Positions 42,466-53,585 of a stretch of DNA of 64,000 bases are shown here, piece after piece. The notes below the pieces were generated by a model. The model was not told where the DNA came from. It was given only the letters and a program-made list of their open reading frames with translations, and searched no databases. The stretch's first letter is position 1. Every line of letters begins with the position of its first letter. This DNA is from Diaporthe sp. PMI_573 (Eukaryota; Ascomycota; Sordariomycetes; Diaporthales; Diaporthaceae). Both the position numbers and the translations under genes were made by a program. Location of the stretch: positions 1-64,000 of the forward strand of contig JAJTUP010000109.1 in NCBI GenBank assembly GCA_021399435.1, in the 5' to 3' direction.

Positions 42466-43577
42466 GTGTGGCATCCATTTTACCGCGTACGAATATCCTC
42501 ATTCTACTTATCAGATGTCTCAACTGCTCGCTGCAGAGAGGATAATCAGCAGTCTGAGCAAATATGGGAGGCCGCTTTCCGGGAAAGTCGATGGTTTACT
42601 CGGGGCTGGACGCTCCAGGAACTCCTAGCGCCTGCATCCGTCGAGTTCTTCTCAAGGGAACGCCAGCGACTTGGTGACAAAGGGTGTCTCGAGCAACAAA
42701 TACACAGAATCACAGGGATCGCCATCGCAGCCATTCAGGGGAGAAGACTTGGCCGATTCACCGTCAAGGAGCGTTTCCAATGGGCAAAGACAAGGGAGAC
42801 CAAGCGTGAAGAAGACTGGGCATACTGTCTCCAGGGTATATTTGGTGTTTCTATGCCAGTCATCTATGGAGAAGGCAGGATACAAGCAGTTTCTCGGCTT
42901 GAGAAACAAATTACAAGTATGGTGTTATTATCCTTCTCATTTGATTCGCCTGTGAAAAGGAAATAGTATAGCTAACAAATATAATATCCCTGCTAGAGAG
43001 CCAAGAGTGCCTTGAAAACCTACGACCAACTGATCCTCGCGACGAAGAATCAGATGACGGATCGGTGGAGGAATTGGACGGCCTGGACTTCAATAGAGAG
43101 TACATTGGCGCCGATTTGATGGACATGTATGAAGCAAAGGATAAGAGCCAGCTTCGGAAAGACCGCGTAACACATCGGCATAACTGGGATCGTTATAAAG
43201 CTATCCTCTCTGAGGGCAAAATTTGGATGTACAAACGGTCGGTGCTCGGAAAACTCGAGCGGCTGGAGAGGGAACACGGGGGATTTACCGACATGGGGGG
43301 CACAACGAGTGTGGCAACAGGGAACAAAGCCTGGAATGCCGCAATCGAAAGCCGTATCGATCGGTACCTCCAAGAAGAACGGGAAGAGCACAAGAACTGG
43401 AAGCAGTGCCTGTCGCTGCCCAATGACTGGTTGAAGCCCGACGAGACGACGACCGGCCTGGAGGCGGCCGTGACGCTCTGGCGGCTTCCATACGAAGCCC
43501 TCCAGCGCGTGCACGACTTCTTCGAGAGCAACCAGCACCTGAGCACGATGCATAACTCAATCAATTCGTGGTGTTGA
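42466..43577 (+). pseudogene. HET-domain gene (HET-D/E type), 5'-truncated
   Basis: Frame from about 42480: FYLSDV...FRESRWFTRGWTLQELLAPASVEFFSRERQRLG, ITGIAIAAIQGRRL, RFQWAKTRETKREEDWAYCLQGIFGVSMPVIYGEG, the second half of a HET domain of the type that precedes NACHT modules in HET-D/E proteins. A phase-compatible intron (GTATGG...GCTAAC...CTGCTAG) leads to ECLENLRPTDPRDEES, the linker that normally enters NACHT. Instead an unrelated stretch follows (REYIGADLMDMYEAKDKSQL, MYKRSVLGKLERLEREHGGF, NWKQCLSLPNDWLKPDETTT) to TGA at 43575. The HET N-terminus (SHTWG part) is missing. Probably dead; the unusual C-terminal part is unidentified. Confidence 0.7.
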
Positions 43578-43608
43578 GAAACGATTCGTATGTTAAATTG
43601 AAGCTCTC

Positions 43609-43785
43609 ATGATGCTCAATCTTCGTATCCAAGAGATTGAGGTTCAGGAAGAAGAACCTGACGAGATGATTGAAGTTATGGACGATAGTGAAGATGATGG
43701 AGAGGACATTAATGATGCACCACCTCCGGAGGTCAGAACTCAGTCTGGGAGGGCATTGAAGATACCCTCACGCTATATAGATTGA
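43609..43785 (+). pseudogene. Ty1/copia polyprotein scrap
   Basis: Fifty-eight residues, acidic (EEEPDEMIEVMDDSEDDGED) followed by EVRTQSGRALKIPSRYID. The R-T-x-S-G-R-x-x-x-x-P-x-R-Y motif is the linker between integrase and reverse transcriptase in copia elements. No other copia part is recognisable. Confidence 0.5.
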
Positions 43786-43934
43786 AAGACGAGAATCAGA
43801 ACTTCAATTTGACATACTCATTGTTTACATACGATGAGGATCCATTTAATTATGGCTTTATGAAGTTAGAGAGTTTTGGTGGGTACTCTCCAATTTGGCT
43901 GTCCCGCATCGTGGGGTATCCCGAATCGTGGGGT

Positions 43935-44173
43935 GCTGTAGAAGGTCCAACTGGACCCAAATGAGCTTTTCGCAGACATTGAGGCTATTCGGAAGACCCA
44001 AATAGCGGTGGGAAGGGTGCCAGAAGAAAGCGACGGGTCAGAAGAGTCGGAAACACCATCGGAAGCAGAGTCAACTATGGTTGTGGCGGCGAGGTCGGTG
44101 TCACAGCGAAGGGGGTGATCGTGGCGGAAGGTGGCCGAGATCCGGGGGCGGCCGAGACCAGGGCCGGGTACGT
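43935..44173 (+). pseudogene. Pogo 3' end remnant with terminal sequence
   Basis: FADIEAIRKTQIAVGRV and an acidic tail match the C-terminus of the pogo transposase at 7396-7560. The remnant ends at 44161-44173 with GGGCCGGGTACGT followed by TA, the exact terminus of the pogo family, although the inner repeat differs (GCGGAAGGTGGCCGAG...). A divergent subfamily whose 5' part is lost. Confidence 0.7.
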
Positions 44174-44647
44174 TAGTCATAGAGTAGTCGATGCCGGGGA
44201 TCAATGTCGATAAAGATTCGTCTAAATGATGTGTCAGAACAGAAGTGTTTGTTTCGTGGACTTTGCTCGAGAGACTAAGTGTAGAAAAGGGGGCTGAATG
44301 TGCCTTCGATCTGTGGGGGTCTCAAATGAGCCTATATATCACACCTAACTCCTTAGAGGCGGAGTACAAATAAGAGGGTGCAGTCAGCAGTGGCTGAACA
44401 TTGCAGGCTCATAGCTATTAGATCACTAAGATGCACCTAATCCAATCTAGAGAAAAGTTCTCGGATGCCTAGTCGCTAATGACCCGAATTCGTTACGAAT
44501 TAAGCCCGAGAAGAAGCTTCCGGTCGAGAATCTCTTGGATTGAATCTAGCTCTATAATGTGCCAGTTTTATTTATTTCTCACATTCCTATATCCCTTGTT
44601 CCCTCATGCTGGTAAAGATGTTCATTCACATCGTTGGAGGTGTAAAA
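44174..44647. other. Intergenic region
   Basis: No gene or repeat recognised in about 470 bp. Confidence 0.35.
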
Positions 44648-45191
44648 CTAACTACTTAGTCTCCGTCTCTTGGACACAGGTTCATCATCATCACTTGCCC
44701 CTTCTACTTTGCTGAATTTACGCTTCCTACACAATCTTTGACCCAGTTTGTTAGTCTCCAAAAGCTCCTCGCTGCATATGTGCATTTCCCCGATTCGACT
44801 ATCAGAATTGTCCAAGGATTGTTGTTCTTTAGCATTGGTGATTGTATCGTTTTCAGCAAACTGGTTGAAGGATTTGCTGGCCAGGGTGCCTTTGCCGATC
44901 AGCTCTGGTAGGGGTTTAAAAAGTTCACCTGCACCATTCCTTGCCGTGGTTCCCCGTGATTTTATTGATCCTGGATGTTTCACGTCATTCTTGACTATCT
45001 CGTCACCTGAGTTTCGGTCCGACGTTTGCGCCATCTTGGATTTGGATACGTGGAATGAAAATACGTCCAAGGTTCAAATTCAAACAATGTGGAAATTCAG
45101 TTACCTTTTTATATTGCCATATGAGTGTTTGTTTTATTTCTCTACCTTCCTGAACAAGGATTCTTAAATTAGGAAACGGAGCAGTGGCCAT
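44648..45191 (-). CDS. Hypothetical nuclear-type protein, two exons
   Basis: ATG 45191; exon 45191-45105, intron 45104-45035 (GTAACT...CAAATCCAAG), exon 45034-44648; 157 residues. Features: FPNLRILVQEGREIKQTLIW in exon 1, then Ser/Thr/Asn-rich sequence and a C-terminus with two basic clusters (GQRLCRKRKFSK and SKRRRLSS), which resemble nuclear localisation signals. No known domain. The intron border is only moderately good, so the model is tentative. Confidence 0.35.
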
Positions 45192-45787
45192 AACCAACCT
45201 GACTTGCGGAGCTCTTGTCTTGTTGGGCACCTAGTGTCTCGTTTTGAGGTCGAGGATAAGGCGCTGATATCCTCAGAACTCCGGCCAGCACTGTCTACAC
45301 CGACTGCCGAAGTGTCAGTCAGCGAAGGCAGAGTGTCCAACGTATGATCTCGCCGCTCATGTTGGACACGTCGTTGTCGTTTCCGTGGGCGTCCCCGCCT
45401 TGGCTCTCTGTGCGCTACCTCGTGGTCATCATCTTCCGAGTTGCTTTCTGCCATGATCATGTACCACGCAGCCTCCCTGTCATCCTCCAAATCGCTGGTA
45501 TCACACTGTACATTCATCTCATACCACCGAGCCTCCCTCGTGAAAGTATCCTCTGCGGAATTTCCTGGGTCATCAGACAGTTGGAAACGAGAGCGTTTCC
45601 CGTTTGCACTCGCGCTCCTAGAACCACCGCCGCCATAATGATCGCACAGGGAGCGTCCCGACAACCACATCTCCTTGACCTCATACCCGTGTCTCGGATC
45701 AGTTGTTTGAGGTTGCATGTCTTGCATGTAGAAAATCTTTAACATCCTGGTTTTCTGTATCTTGACTGTCGAGTTTGACAACTCCAT
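45164..45787 (-). CDS. Hypothetical protein with AT-hook-like motif
   Basis: An unbroken 207-residue frame from ATG 45785-45787. It contains an acidic middle (EDDREAAWYMIMAESNSEDD) followed by EPRRGRPRKRQRR, in which RRGRPRKR fits the AT-hook core GRP flanked by basics. AT-hooks bind the minor groove of AT-rich DNA. It overlaps the start of the neighbour at 45191 in another frame, so one of the two models is probably wrong or both are exons of one gene. Confidence 0.35.
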   Translation of the reverse strand: MELSNSTVKIQKTRMLKIFYMQDMQPQTTDPRHGYEVKEMWLSGRSLCDHYGGGGSRSASANGKRSRFQLSDDPGNSAEDTFTREARWYEMNVQCDTSDLEDDREAAWYMIMAESNSEDDDHEVAHREPRRGRPRKRQRRVQHERRDHTLDTLPSLTDTSAVGVDSAGRSSEDISALSSTSKRDTRCPTRQELRKSGWLWPLLRFLI

Positions 45788-46372
45788 GGGTAGGGCGTCG
45801 GCGGCCTCTTACCAAGCCGACTTGACCTAGTTGGCTTTGAGAGATGAAGGGGTGGAGGTCTTCCGCCACGCCGCTGTTTCGCAGCCCAGGTCGGACCCTC
45901 GTGGTTTGGTTCCATGATGCTAAAGCAGAGGCATATCAGGGCCGCTGCAAGTAACTTCATGGCACCTGAATGGGTTGGCCTCGTTAATATCAACCGAGTA
46001 TTATCAAATTCCACACTGTAACAGATTTTTTAAATAATACAGGTTGAAGTTCTTTGATTTATTTACAAAAGTGAGGGACCTTTTTATAGTGATGGAATTC
46101 GTGGCTGTTTTTCAGTATTTACCCCTTTTGTGCTTACTTGATCTAGTTGTCTGGTTCTCATTTCGTAACCATAAAAAGCCTATCCATCCTATAGTTAAAG
46201 GCTTCAAAAGAAATTATGGTCTGTTCAGCCATGAGGATGGAAGATTTACAATCAAGCCTAGATGTTTCTTCCTATATCTGTCACCAATGAATGGGGCTAA
46301 GTCTAATGTGTGGCATGCGAATTGTTGGTATCCTATGAATGACGGCCATCGAGGCTTCAATATTACATATAG
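45788..46372. other. AT-rich flank with unidentified open frames
   Basis: A minus-strand frame from ATG 45960 starts with a signal-peptide-like segment (MKLLAAALICLCFS) and could be spliced (GTAAGA...ATACAG), giving a short secreted-type peptide; evidence is weak. On the plus strand 46044-46372 encodes a coding-like but unknown sequence (YGLFSHEDGRFTIKPRCFFL) interrupted by the solo LTR at 46373. Confidence 0.3.
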
Positions 46373-46630
46373 TGTCGGAAGTCTCTGGGGAAGATGCTGG
46401 GCAAAGATTGCTTGAGGGCAGATCAGGATCTAAACATTCCGTGCTATGTTGCGATACCTAACTACATTGTGATTACAGTGTGTCTGGCCGCCTATTTATA
46501 ACCTAACCTCCCTATCACTTATAGGTCTCGGTATATAACCGTGCTCAGACCTCATCCCTTGCTGGGCCGCGTGTCTCTTGCTGGGCCGCGTGTCATGCCC
46601 CTGACGAGCCCGAAGTGCTGCCTTCTAACA
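46373..46630 (+). mobile_element. Solo LTR, family L1, copy 3 (258 bp)
   Basis: Starts TGTCGGAAGTC, ends CTTCTAACA, flanked by a perfect 5-bp duplication TATAG (46368-46372 and 46631-46635). The first 120 bp closely match copies at 25911 and 33156; the middle is shorter and diverged. Confidence 0.9.
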
Positions 46631-49439
46631 TATAGAGTAGAACAATTCCTTGCTCCGCAACATCCTATGCTACTTATACTGCTACTCGCACTCATGTAAG
46701 CATGGCGAGCATGATCGTGACAACCAGCGACGAACGCTTGGTGTTGACTTGATAGGAAGATTTGGCGGCTTGATGAGGCAGAACATGGCCAAGCACCTGC
46801 GGGACCCTCATCGATCTGCAGACAGGTCGCCCGCTCGTTGTCGAAACCTCTGCTGGCAGGATTACAGGTCTGGCAACATCAATGCTGACGTGGAACCCTG
46901 AATAAGCAGTGGATCTCTCATTTCATGTGAACTTTCGAAGATGATCAACTACTGTACAATATGTGGTTTCTTTTCACACTCGATTCTTTTGTGTTATGAA
47001 TACAGTCCTCCCCCGAGCCACGGATGGAGGAGCCGTTTGGCCTTATGGCAAAGAACGGAAGGGGAAGGAACCCCTGACGTGACCCGCCTCGCCGGGCCGA
47101 GCAAGTAGGAGGATGAGCGTGAATGAACCAAGCGTTCCTCTGTCGTCAAGTGGAACACGACGTTCCTCGGACATGGCAGGGAATAAGTGCATCCAGCTTG
47201 GAAATAACAGAGGGTCCCACGGAGAAATCCCAGTTCCTCTAAACCCAGATCTCATATTGTCTTCCATAAAAACCTTGTTGTAGGCTGCCTTGAATGCAAG
47301 GAAGGACTAAGAGGATAACAGGAACGACGCTAACCAAAACTTTTACACTTGTGGACCGCCATCCATCGACACGCCCTCTATAATAGGTCCATTCCTTCTA
47401 TTGTTTAAGGCATTTCTGTTTCTGATTCAAATATCCAGTACCTGACGATGAAGAGATAGAAGGGACGGCAATTTCTCTCATCATGTAAGGCGTCCTAGAA
47501 AGTGAACATGTTGGGAACGATATCGACGAGACTATCTCTTGTAGAGGCGGTAGCACGGTGTGAAAATTTTGTCTCTTTCAATAGATACACCCACGCACGG
47601 AATACGTTTTCATAATTGTCTTCAAAGAACCCTCAAATATTCTATCTCACAAGACAGTCTGTTCAACATGGTCTATTATACGCTGTCAGCTCCTGTGCTA
47701 TCATTTTGCGCTCTGGTCCTGATAGCAGCGGGGATCAAAAAACTTACTTGATAGGAGGAGTGGGAGGTAGTAGTTCATCTTCATCCTCTTGTAATATACA
47801 TACAATCCAGTGTTAATGCAGCAAAAGGCTAAGCAAGGCTATAGGCCTGCCAAAAGTACAGTTCCTTACAACGGTGCTTCTCGCCCTCTGATGCAGAAGA
47901 ACGTCTTTAGTACTACGCATTCGACTTGTCCTGAAATTTCTTTCGTTGATATTCCTAGTTTTCCTGGCTGTCCAGACACGAACAAGTTGTCAGGAGCAAC
48001 GGATCCTGGACCTCCAGTCGACAGAGATAGATCCGTCCAATGTAGAATGGGTTGCACGAGTGGGTCTCCCCGCCAATTGTAACGCAGCGTCATTGCTAAA
48101 ATATAAGCAGCTGGAACTCCAAAATAGTTGTTTTATTTATATTGTATTCGCACAGTGCAGAAACTTTGTCTTGAGGAACAGTCCTCTTAACGTTGTGTGG
48201 TTTAAAAGGATGATGTTTTTTTAAAAAGAGAGGAAACAACTAAAGCACAAGAGCCTCCTAGACCTGACGATTATGTGAGCGCTATTAATATGAAGAAAGT
48301 TTGTCTTTATGGCACAACTAGTTCTCCGAATCGCGATTTTTAGTGGAGCCACGTTCCTGCATTATTGACGGTAGAAAAGTATAGCTATCAAACGTGGCCT
48401 AATCATTAAGCAAAACATCCTTCTCGCTTACACTTATGCGTATTATGACTGTGGTTTATTATTGCGTCAATGAATCTCTTTATTATTATTTGGCTCCCTC
48501 TATTTCTCAACCCCTGCACGGAAGCGGGTGTTAACTCACTATGCTTGTCATAAGAAGTCAATGTTAGACTTGGGCTTTTTTCGATGGTATGGACATGACT
48601 CAGCGTTTAATCATTATAAACCGACTTTATTAACTTCTTATTATAGCATATTCGGCTTTCACAGACTTTCTTTTATTGATATTACCATGGAAAGTTATAT
48701 GGTCAATGCATCTTAGCAAACGACACAGAGTGGGTATATGTGTTGCTATGAGTATGGGTGTCTTGTAAGTTCTCTGGTCGCATCTATAATAATAATAACC
48801 TAGGCGCATATACTATACTTCTTTGCAGCATCTTGTCGGTTTGAAATGGGCTGCGACTCGTCGAGAATTACTCATAAAATTTACTATTTAACTGCAATAC
48901 ATCTGTTGGCGAAAACACCCATCAAGAACTCATCGTCCGCCTTGCTTACATTGGCAGGTTTGGACCTTTTGGAAGTCGGCATTTATTTCCTCAATAACAT
49001 TACTCAAGTACTGATCTTTTTTCATAGTCCATCTGCGAGTGACCTTTTCGCAGGCCGTTTTCCTGAGCCACGAGTCCCAGTTCTCATCAGTCAGTTTGTA
49101 AAGCCGCGAGTCTTTACCCCCTTCCTCCCGTCCTTCGAGCCTACGCAGCCATTCCCGCTTGGCTTCCGAGCCATCTTCAGGGTAGACAAGAGCGACATAA
49201 TAGCCCTCCATGGCCAACTGTGTGGGCAGACCTTGATGAGTTGATATGAGGATGATGCATGGCTTCTCTGCCAACTAGGTACCTAATGCGCTCTGTGCCA
49301 TTCCTGATGAGGTATTTTCCCTTATCCTGCTTGCCGCTTTACGCGATGAGCTCCTCCGTTGGGCCAAACTTAGTCATTGATGACATTTGGATTTCAGAGT
49401 ACTCTTGTACTGTATGTAATATAAGTTGTAACAGGGACT
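46631..49439. other. AT-rich region with degenerate open frames
   Basis: Nearly 3 kb without an identifiable gene. Several plus-strand stretches look like once-coding sequence (around 47830-48080, 48250-48360, 48530-48716, for example KKSMLDLGFFRWYGHDSAFN) but stops and A/T-richness prevent identification. A minus-strand frame at 48930-49274 (EGYYVALVYPEDGSEAKREW) also lacks a family. Confidence 0.4.
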
Positions 49440-49995
49440 GGATACTAGTGCTGACTCTCTTCGGGGACTGTTTCGAGCTCGAAGACCTCATCCATGCTCG
49501 GCTCACTGAAGTCGTCGTCCGTCGCCAGCTCATTGATAGCCCCAGACAACTGTCGCTGCTCGTCTTCTTCAGTCATAGAGTCCTTATCGCCCAAGTGAGC
49601 TAGCAGCTCGTTGAAATTTTCCCTTTTGCTGCCGTATATCATGGCTCTAACTGTTAGGTTCAGAAAATGAGGGGCGTAGCGGATGCGACGCTCATCCCCG
49701 TCGAAATCGAACTCAGTGCCAAGTATTTCCATAGCCGTAGCATTATTCGCAGCGTTGTCAAGCGTGTAGTACCCGATCCTGAAGCCGAATAAGAGTTAAC
49801 ATAGTTAGTTTGGCAGGTAAGATTTTGGCCATGGTTTTGTACCTGTCTTGAAGACCAATGCATATTGTATCTGCAACTTTATCTGCGAGCGCTGCTCCGG
49901 TATGGCGCTTCCTGAGACCTGGCAAAGTAAGCCCTACAAAGGTTTGGTGTGATCATAACAGAAGTCTGGCTGTTGAATTTGACTAGCTGTTGTTG
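49440..49995 (-). pseudogene. hAT transposase fragment (hAT-C)
   Basis: Minus-strand pieces in order: [20 protein letters not shown], then after an intron-like gap [20 protein letters not shown] (second catalytic Asp), [20 protein letters not shown] (degenerate C..H motif) and an acidic tail with stop near 49445. N- and C-terminal thirds are missing. Confidence 0.7.
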
Positions 49996-50039
49996 AAGGC
50001 CTCTAGCCTTTCTAGGGGTTTTCCAGTCTGCTTTATCTT

Positions 50040-50560
50040 TTTGTAAAGGGATATAAGACGAAGCCCTGGGTCCCTCTAAGCCCTGGATAGTTGATTTGAC
50101 TGGCTGATTCTTTCTTTTCTAGCTGTTTTCGAGGAGAAGGGGCTAAGTAGCAGCTTTGCTAGAGAGATTGGCCAAAGACCAGTAGCCTTCCGCCCAGCTT
50201 TAATATTCTGGCTAGAAAGGCCTTCCAGACAGGCAAGGCGATAGTTCTCGAGGAATATTTTCTTTCCAGCTATTATTGTATCACCCCATTGGCCTAGATT
50301 ACCTAGCCGTCTGCGGTAGACCCTTTTTAGGGAGAAAAAGACTCCAAGGTCGAGAGGTTGAAGAACGTGGGAGGAATGGGGAGGTAAATAAAGCAATGTT
50401 ATGTTATTCTGGAAGCATTACCATATAAATTCCGTTGTTATATGGCTTCTGTGGCCGTCAATAATAAGTAATCTCATCTCGGAAGGGTCTATAGGCTGAG
50501 TATTAGAAATAAAGACTTTTTGGAATGTTCTGAGACTTTGAAATTCCTTTTCAATTATGC
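50040..50560 (-). pseudogene. Pogo/Fot-like transposase fragment
   Basis: Minus strand: DPSEMRLLIIDGHRSHITTEFIW (second catalytic Asp), LLYLPPHSSHVLQPLDLGVFF, IKAGRKATGLWPISLAKLLL, stop near 50076. The order equals the second half of the complete pogo transposase but the sequence is from another subfamily. It follows the hAT fragment directly. Confidence 0.75.
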
Positions 50561-50632
50561 TATGACCTAACTCCAGACAAGGAAAACCCAGACGTTGACC
50601 GAAGATTCACTTCACAACTAAGTGCACTTGCC

Positions 50633-51670
50633 TCACGACGATTCAGCCTTATCCTTGGCTGCAAGCCTAGCTTCATTCATGAGGTGCAAGTAGTGAAGTT
50701 GCAGATCCTCAACATTGCACCAATCGTAGCCCTTATTTCTGCTCTTGAATTCCTCGAGTACAACTTCCCACTGGCCAATCTTGCCGCCAGACTCCAGCTC
50801 CTGGCATAGGCACACAATATCCCTTTCGACAGCGTTGGTGAACTCGGATCTTTTGTTGACGTACCGTTCTAGTATGCGGAATCTATCCTCAAGCTCCCAT
50901 TCGGTGTCTTGGAGGTCTGGTATTGACTCTCGCATCTCGCTGAAGACCTTAGGCCAGAGACGAAGCTCCTGGGTAATTGGTGAAAGCTCCCGCATCTCCT
51001 TGCTGAAAGAGACACGATCATAAGTGGATAATAGCTTGACACCAATGTCGTAGTTGCGTTGCATCCTGAGATGGAGATACTGTTGGCGCACCCCCTTCTC
51101 AGTCAAGCTGGGAAACTCGGTGCTGATGGTATTGTAGAATTCTTCCCAGCCCTGGTTATTCTTCTGTGGTTTGTGAGCGAGGTGGATGATGCGCTCATTG
51201 TGTTCAGACGTAAAGCTCGGCGGCGCCAATGCTTGTGGTCTAACCCTGTCTCCCTCCCCCTTTGTTTTCAGCTGGGGCGGGGGGAGGGGGCTGTCGGAGT
51301 CTCCGTGGAGTTCAAAGTCCGGGGGTTGATCTTGCTTCGCTCTGAATTCCAAGTCTAAGCATTCTTGCCGCATCTCGGCTTGAGTGAATGGATGCCAGGG
51401 GTGCAGATCAGTAAAAAGGTCGAAAATTTCCCACCACCTAAGGCTTTCATCCAACCTCGCCCCAGACACTTTGAGAAGGAATTTTTGCTGCTCTTCGGTG
51501 AAGCTCTTGGTGAAGCTCTTGGTATCATCCCTCCCAGTCTCATCGCCGGATTCTTCCAAGATGGTAGAGGTAAGCGGGGAACACGATTTAATTCTTCGGA
51601 TTGATGTGGTCTTGTCGTCTTCGCCCTCGAAACCAAACTTTCGCTTAGCTACTCGGGGTTGATGTTCCAT
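50633..51670 (-). CDS. Protein with three Myb/SANT-like repeats
   Basis: Intact 345-residue frame; ATG at 51668-51670. Three segments share one pattern, an aromatic start, a hydrophobic helix, a central Trp, and a final V/L-R/L-x-x-Y-L-x-L helix: residues about 58-110 (FTEEQQKFLLKV...RWWEIFDLF...CLDLE), 150-203 (FTSEHNERIIHL...GWEEFYNTI...QQYLHLR) and 277-332 (FTNAVERDIVCL...QWEVVLEEF...LHYLHL). This is the layout of Myb/SANT-like or trihelix DNA-binding repeats. The linkers are acidic or Pro-rich. A DNA-binding regulator is the likely role (inference). It has no close neighbour gene; a pogo scrap lies downstream. Confidence 0.6.
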   Translation of the reverse strand: MEHQPRVAKRKFGFEGEDDKTTSIRRIKSCSPLTSTILEESGDETGRDDTKSFTKSFTEEQQKFLLKVSGARLDESLRWWEIFDLFTDLHPWHPFTQAEMRQECLDLEFRAKQDQPPDFELHGDSDSPLPPPQLKTKGEGDRVRPQALAPPSFTSEHNERIIHLAHKPQKNNQGWEEFYNTISTEFPSLTEKGVRQQYLHLRMQRNYDIGVKLLSTYDRVSFSKEMRELSPITQELRLWPKVFSEMRESIPDLQDTEWELEDRFRILERYVNKRSEFTNAVERDIVCLCQELESGGKIGQWEVVLEEFKSRNKGYDWCNVEDLQLHYLHLMNEARLAAKDKAESS

Positions 51671-53429
51671 TATTGCTCGTCTGAGCCGGAAAATGCCGAA
51701 CTTGCGGTGCTGAAATCGCTGGGAGGAAAAGAGATGGAAAATGTATGCCGATTATGGGAAAGGTTTGTCTCGTCACCATTGGGGAGCTTGCTAGTTATAT
51801 AAACAACTTTTAGGTCTCCTGAGGCAGCCAAGGTAGACAACAGAGGGCTGTGAATGCATTAAACGGAACTACTTCACCTCAATATCACGCACGATTGGCT
51901 CGGCCCGGCTCTGGACCTGGTACTCCAAGCCGACAGGTGGCGTATTTTCAGAGCTCAGCCTTGATCTCTGGCACTTCGGTCGAGCCGCCTCCACTGCCCG
52001 ATGCTTAGCCACCACGAAAGCCCCGACAGACCCTTGTCAACAGCTTCGACCGTTCATGCAAGATTAACGCGAGCTATTAGCCGTATGCCAGTGTAATGCG
52101 GCTCAAGAACAGCCACACTGCCGATGCGGTGTGTATCTACACCCCCATGAATCAGATTGAGGCCACGTCCGACACCCCGCTGCTTTTCGAACGGACGTGC
52201 TCGTCGCCCATCCTGTGATTGGAAATCGACACGAACTTGACTACTGCTAGCAAATCTCCCACGGAGGCTCTGGAGTTGGTGTGTATACGGACGATTCGGT
52301 GGGAGATTTGGAGCCAACCGGTCCGGCATCGTTACTTGAATCAGTTCTGGAGGAGTCCTTGCCAGTAGGCAAACCGACTTTAGCGGTTGTAGGGTTCGAA
52401 GTGCTTAGAACTTCTTCACCACTCCAGTCGCCATGTATTTCTGGACCAAAGTGTCTTGTGTTTGGCATGATAAAATGCGAAGGACTCAAGTGTTAGAATT
52501 GGAAGGGTTGTATTTCTTCAACGATTATATAGTTTACGGGACTTGAACATGGAATTCGTTTTTAGTACAGTGAGTCTTCTGGCTAGGGAAGTTGACAGTG
52601 GGCTTTATGTATTGTAATTTTGGCACTGTACCAAGATCCTGAACCGTGCTCACAAAAGTTGTTGGGCATACTTTCCTGTACTTACTTGCGTACTTTTGTT
52701 TAACTTCATTCTAGGAACTGGGGATCTAAGGAGAGATGTGATGTAATGATAGTCTTGGGCATTGGCCCATCTACACACACACTGAGCTCCAATTCGCAAA
52801 GCAATTGCACCCGTAGGAATAAGGCTGTGTACAATGACCTGTTCGAGTTCACCAATTACCTGTAACATATAAATAGTACTAGATCGCTGCATATCTATGA
52901 ACATAAGGTTGAGAACACGTTGTATATACCTGTAGTATAGTGAAACGGATCATTGACCAGTTCGTACTAGGCCACAGCAACCCTTAGGCAAAGTTTACTA
53001 CTGGTTAATAAGCTCCTATATCAAGTCTATGGGGGACATGTCTAATGTGAAGCAAAGACTGGTATCTGGTTCTCAGTTCAGGCTCGAATTCAATGGTCAC
53101 CTTCACATGACCAGGTCGAAATCCACGTCATGCAGTAGGCGGCCTGGGCGGAGTCCACATGCAGGTTACAAATAGGAAGGCCCACTATGTCACAAAAAGA
53201 CCAGGATTTCGAACATTAGTCCCACCCTCTCTGCTCTTCGACCCTCAATGTTTACAATGCTTAGTCGGTTAGGTACTGTACTGTACAGGTACAGTACATA
53301 CGTATAAAAGTTGTTGTTCTTAGGCATAGTACATACATAGTAACAGTCGTTCCATCTGATTCGAAATGCCTGATGCCGAAGATGCCGAACCAGTTGGTGT
53401 TTCGCCGTCGTCTCTTACGGTGGGCGATA
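51671..53429. other. Intergenic region, no supportable gene
   Basis: About 1.75 kb. A minus-strand frame near 52247-52475 (MPNTRHFGPEIHGDWSGEEV) is Ser/Thr/Pro-rich and coding-like but has no family or gene structure. Near 53270-53310 GTACTGTAC words cluster. Confidence 0.4.
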
Positions 53430-53585
53430 GGGGGCACTGTTGCATAACCCCCCGGTCGTTTCCTTTTGGGTTTAGGCGCTCAACTCCTTAGTCATCTTGG
53501 TACTTTGGGACGCCATGGGATAATATGTCTCTAACCTAATTTGGCACCTGCGTGGTGATTTTGGGGGTTTTGCAACAGTGACCCC
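53430..53585. mobile_element. MITE, 156 bp, TA target duplication
   Basis: Terminal inverted repeats of 23 bp with two mismatches (left starts GGGGGCACTGTTGCA; right, inverted, starts GGGGTCACTGTTGCA), flanked by TA at 53428-53429 and 53586-53587. No coding capacity. The TA duplication places it with Tc1/mariner/pogo elements. Confidence 0.8.
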
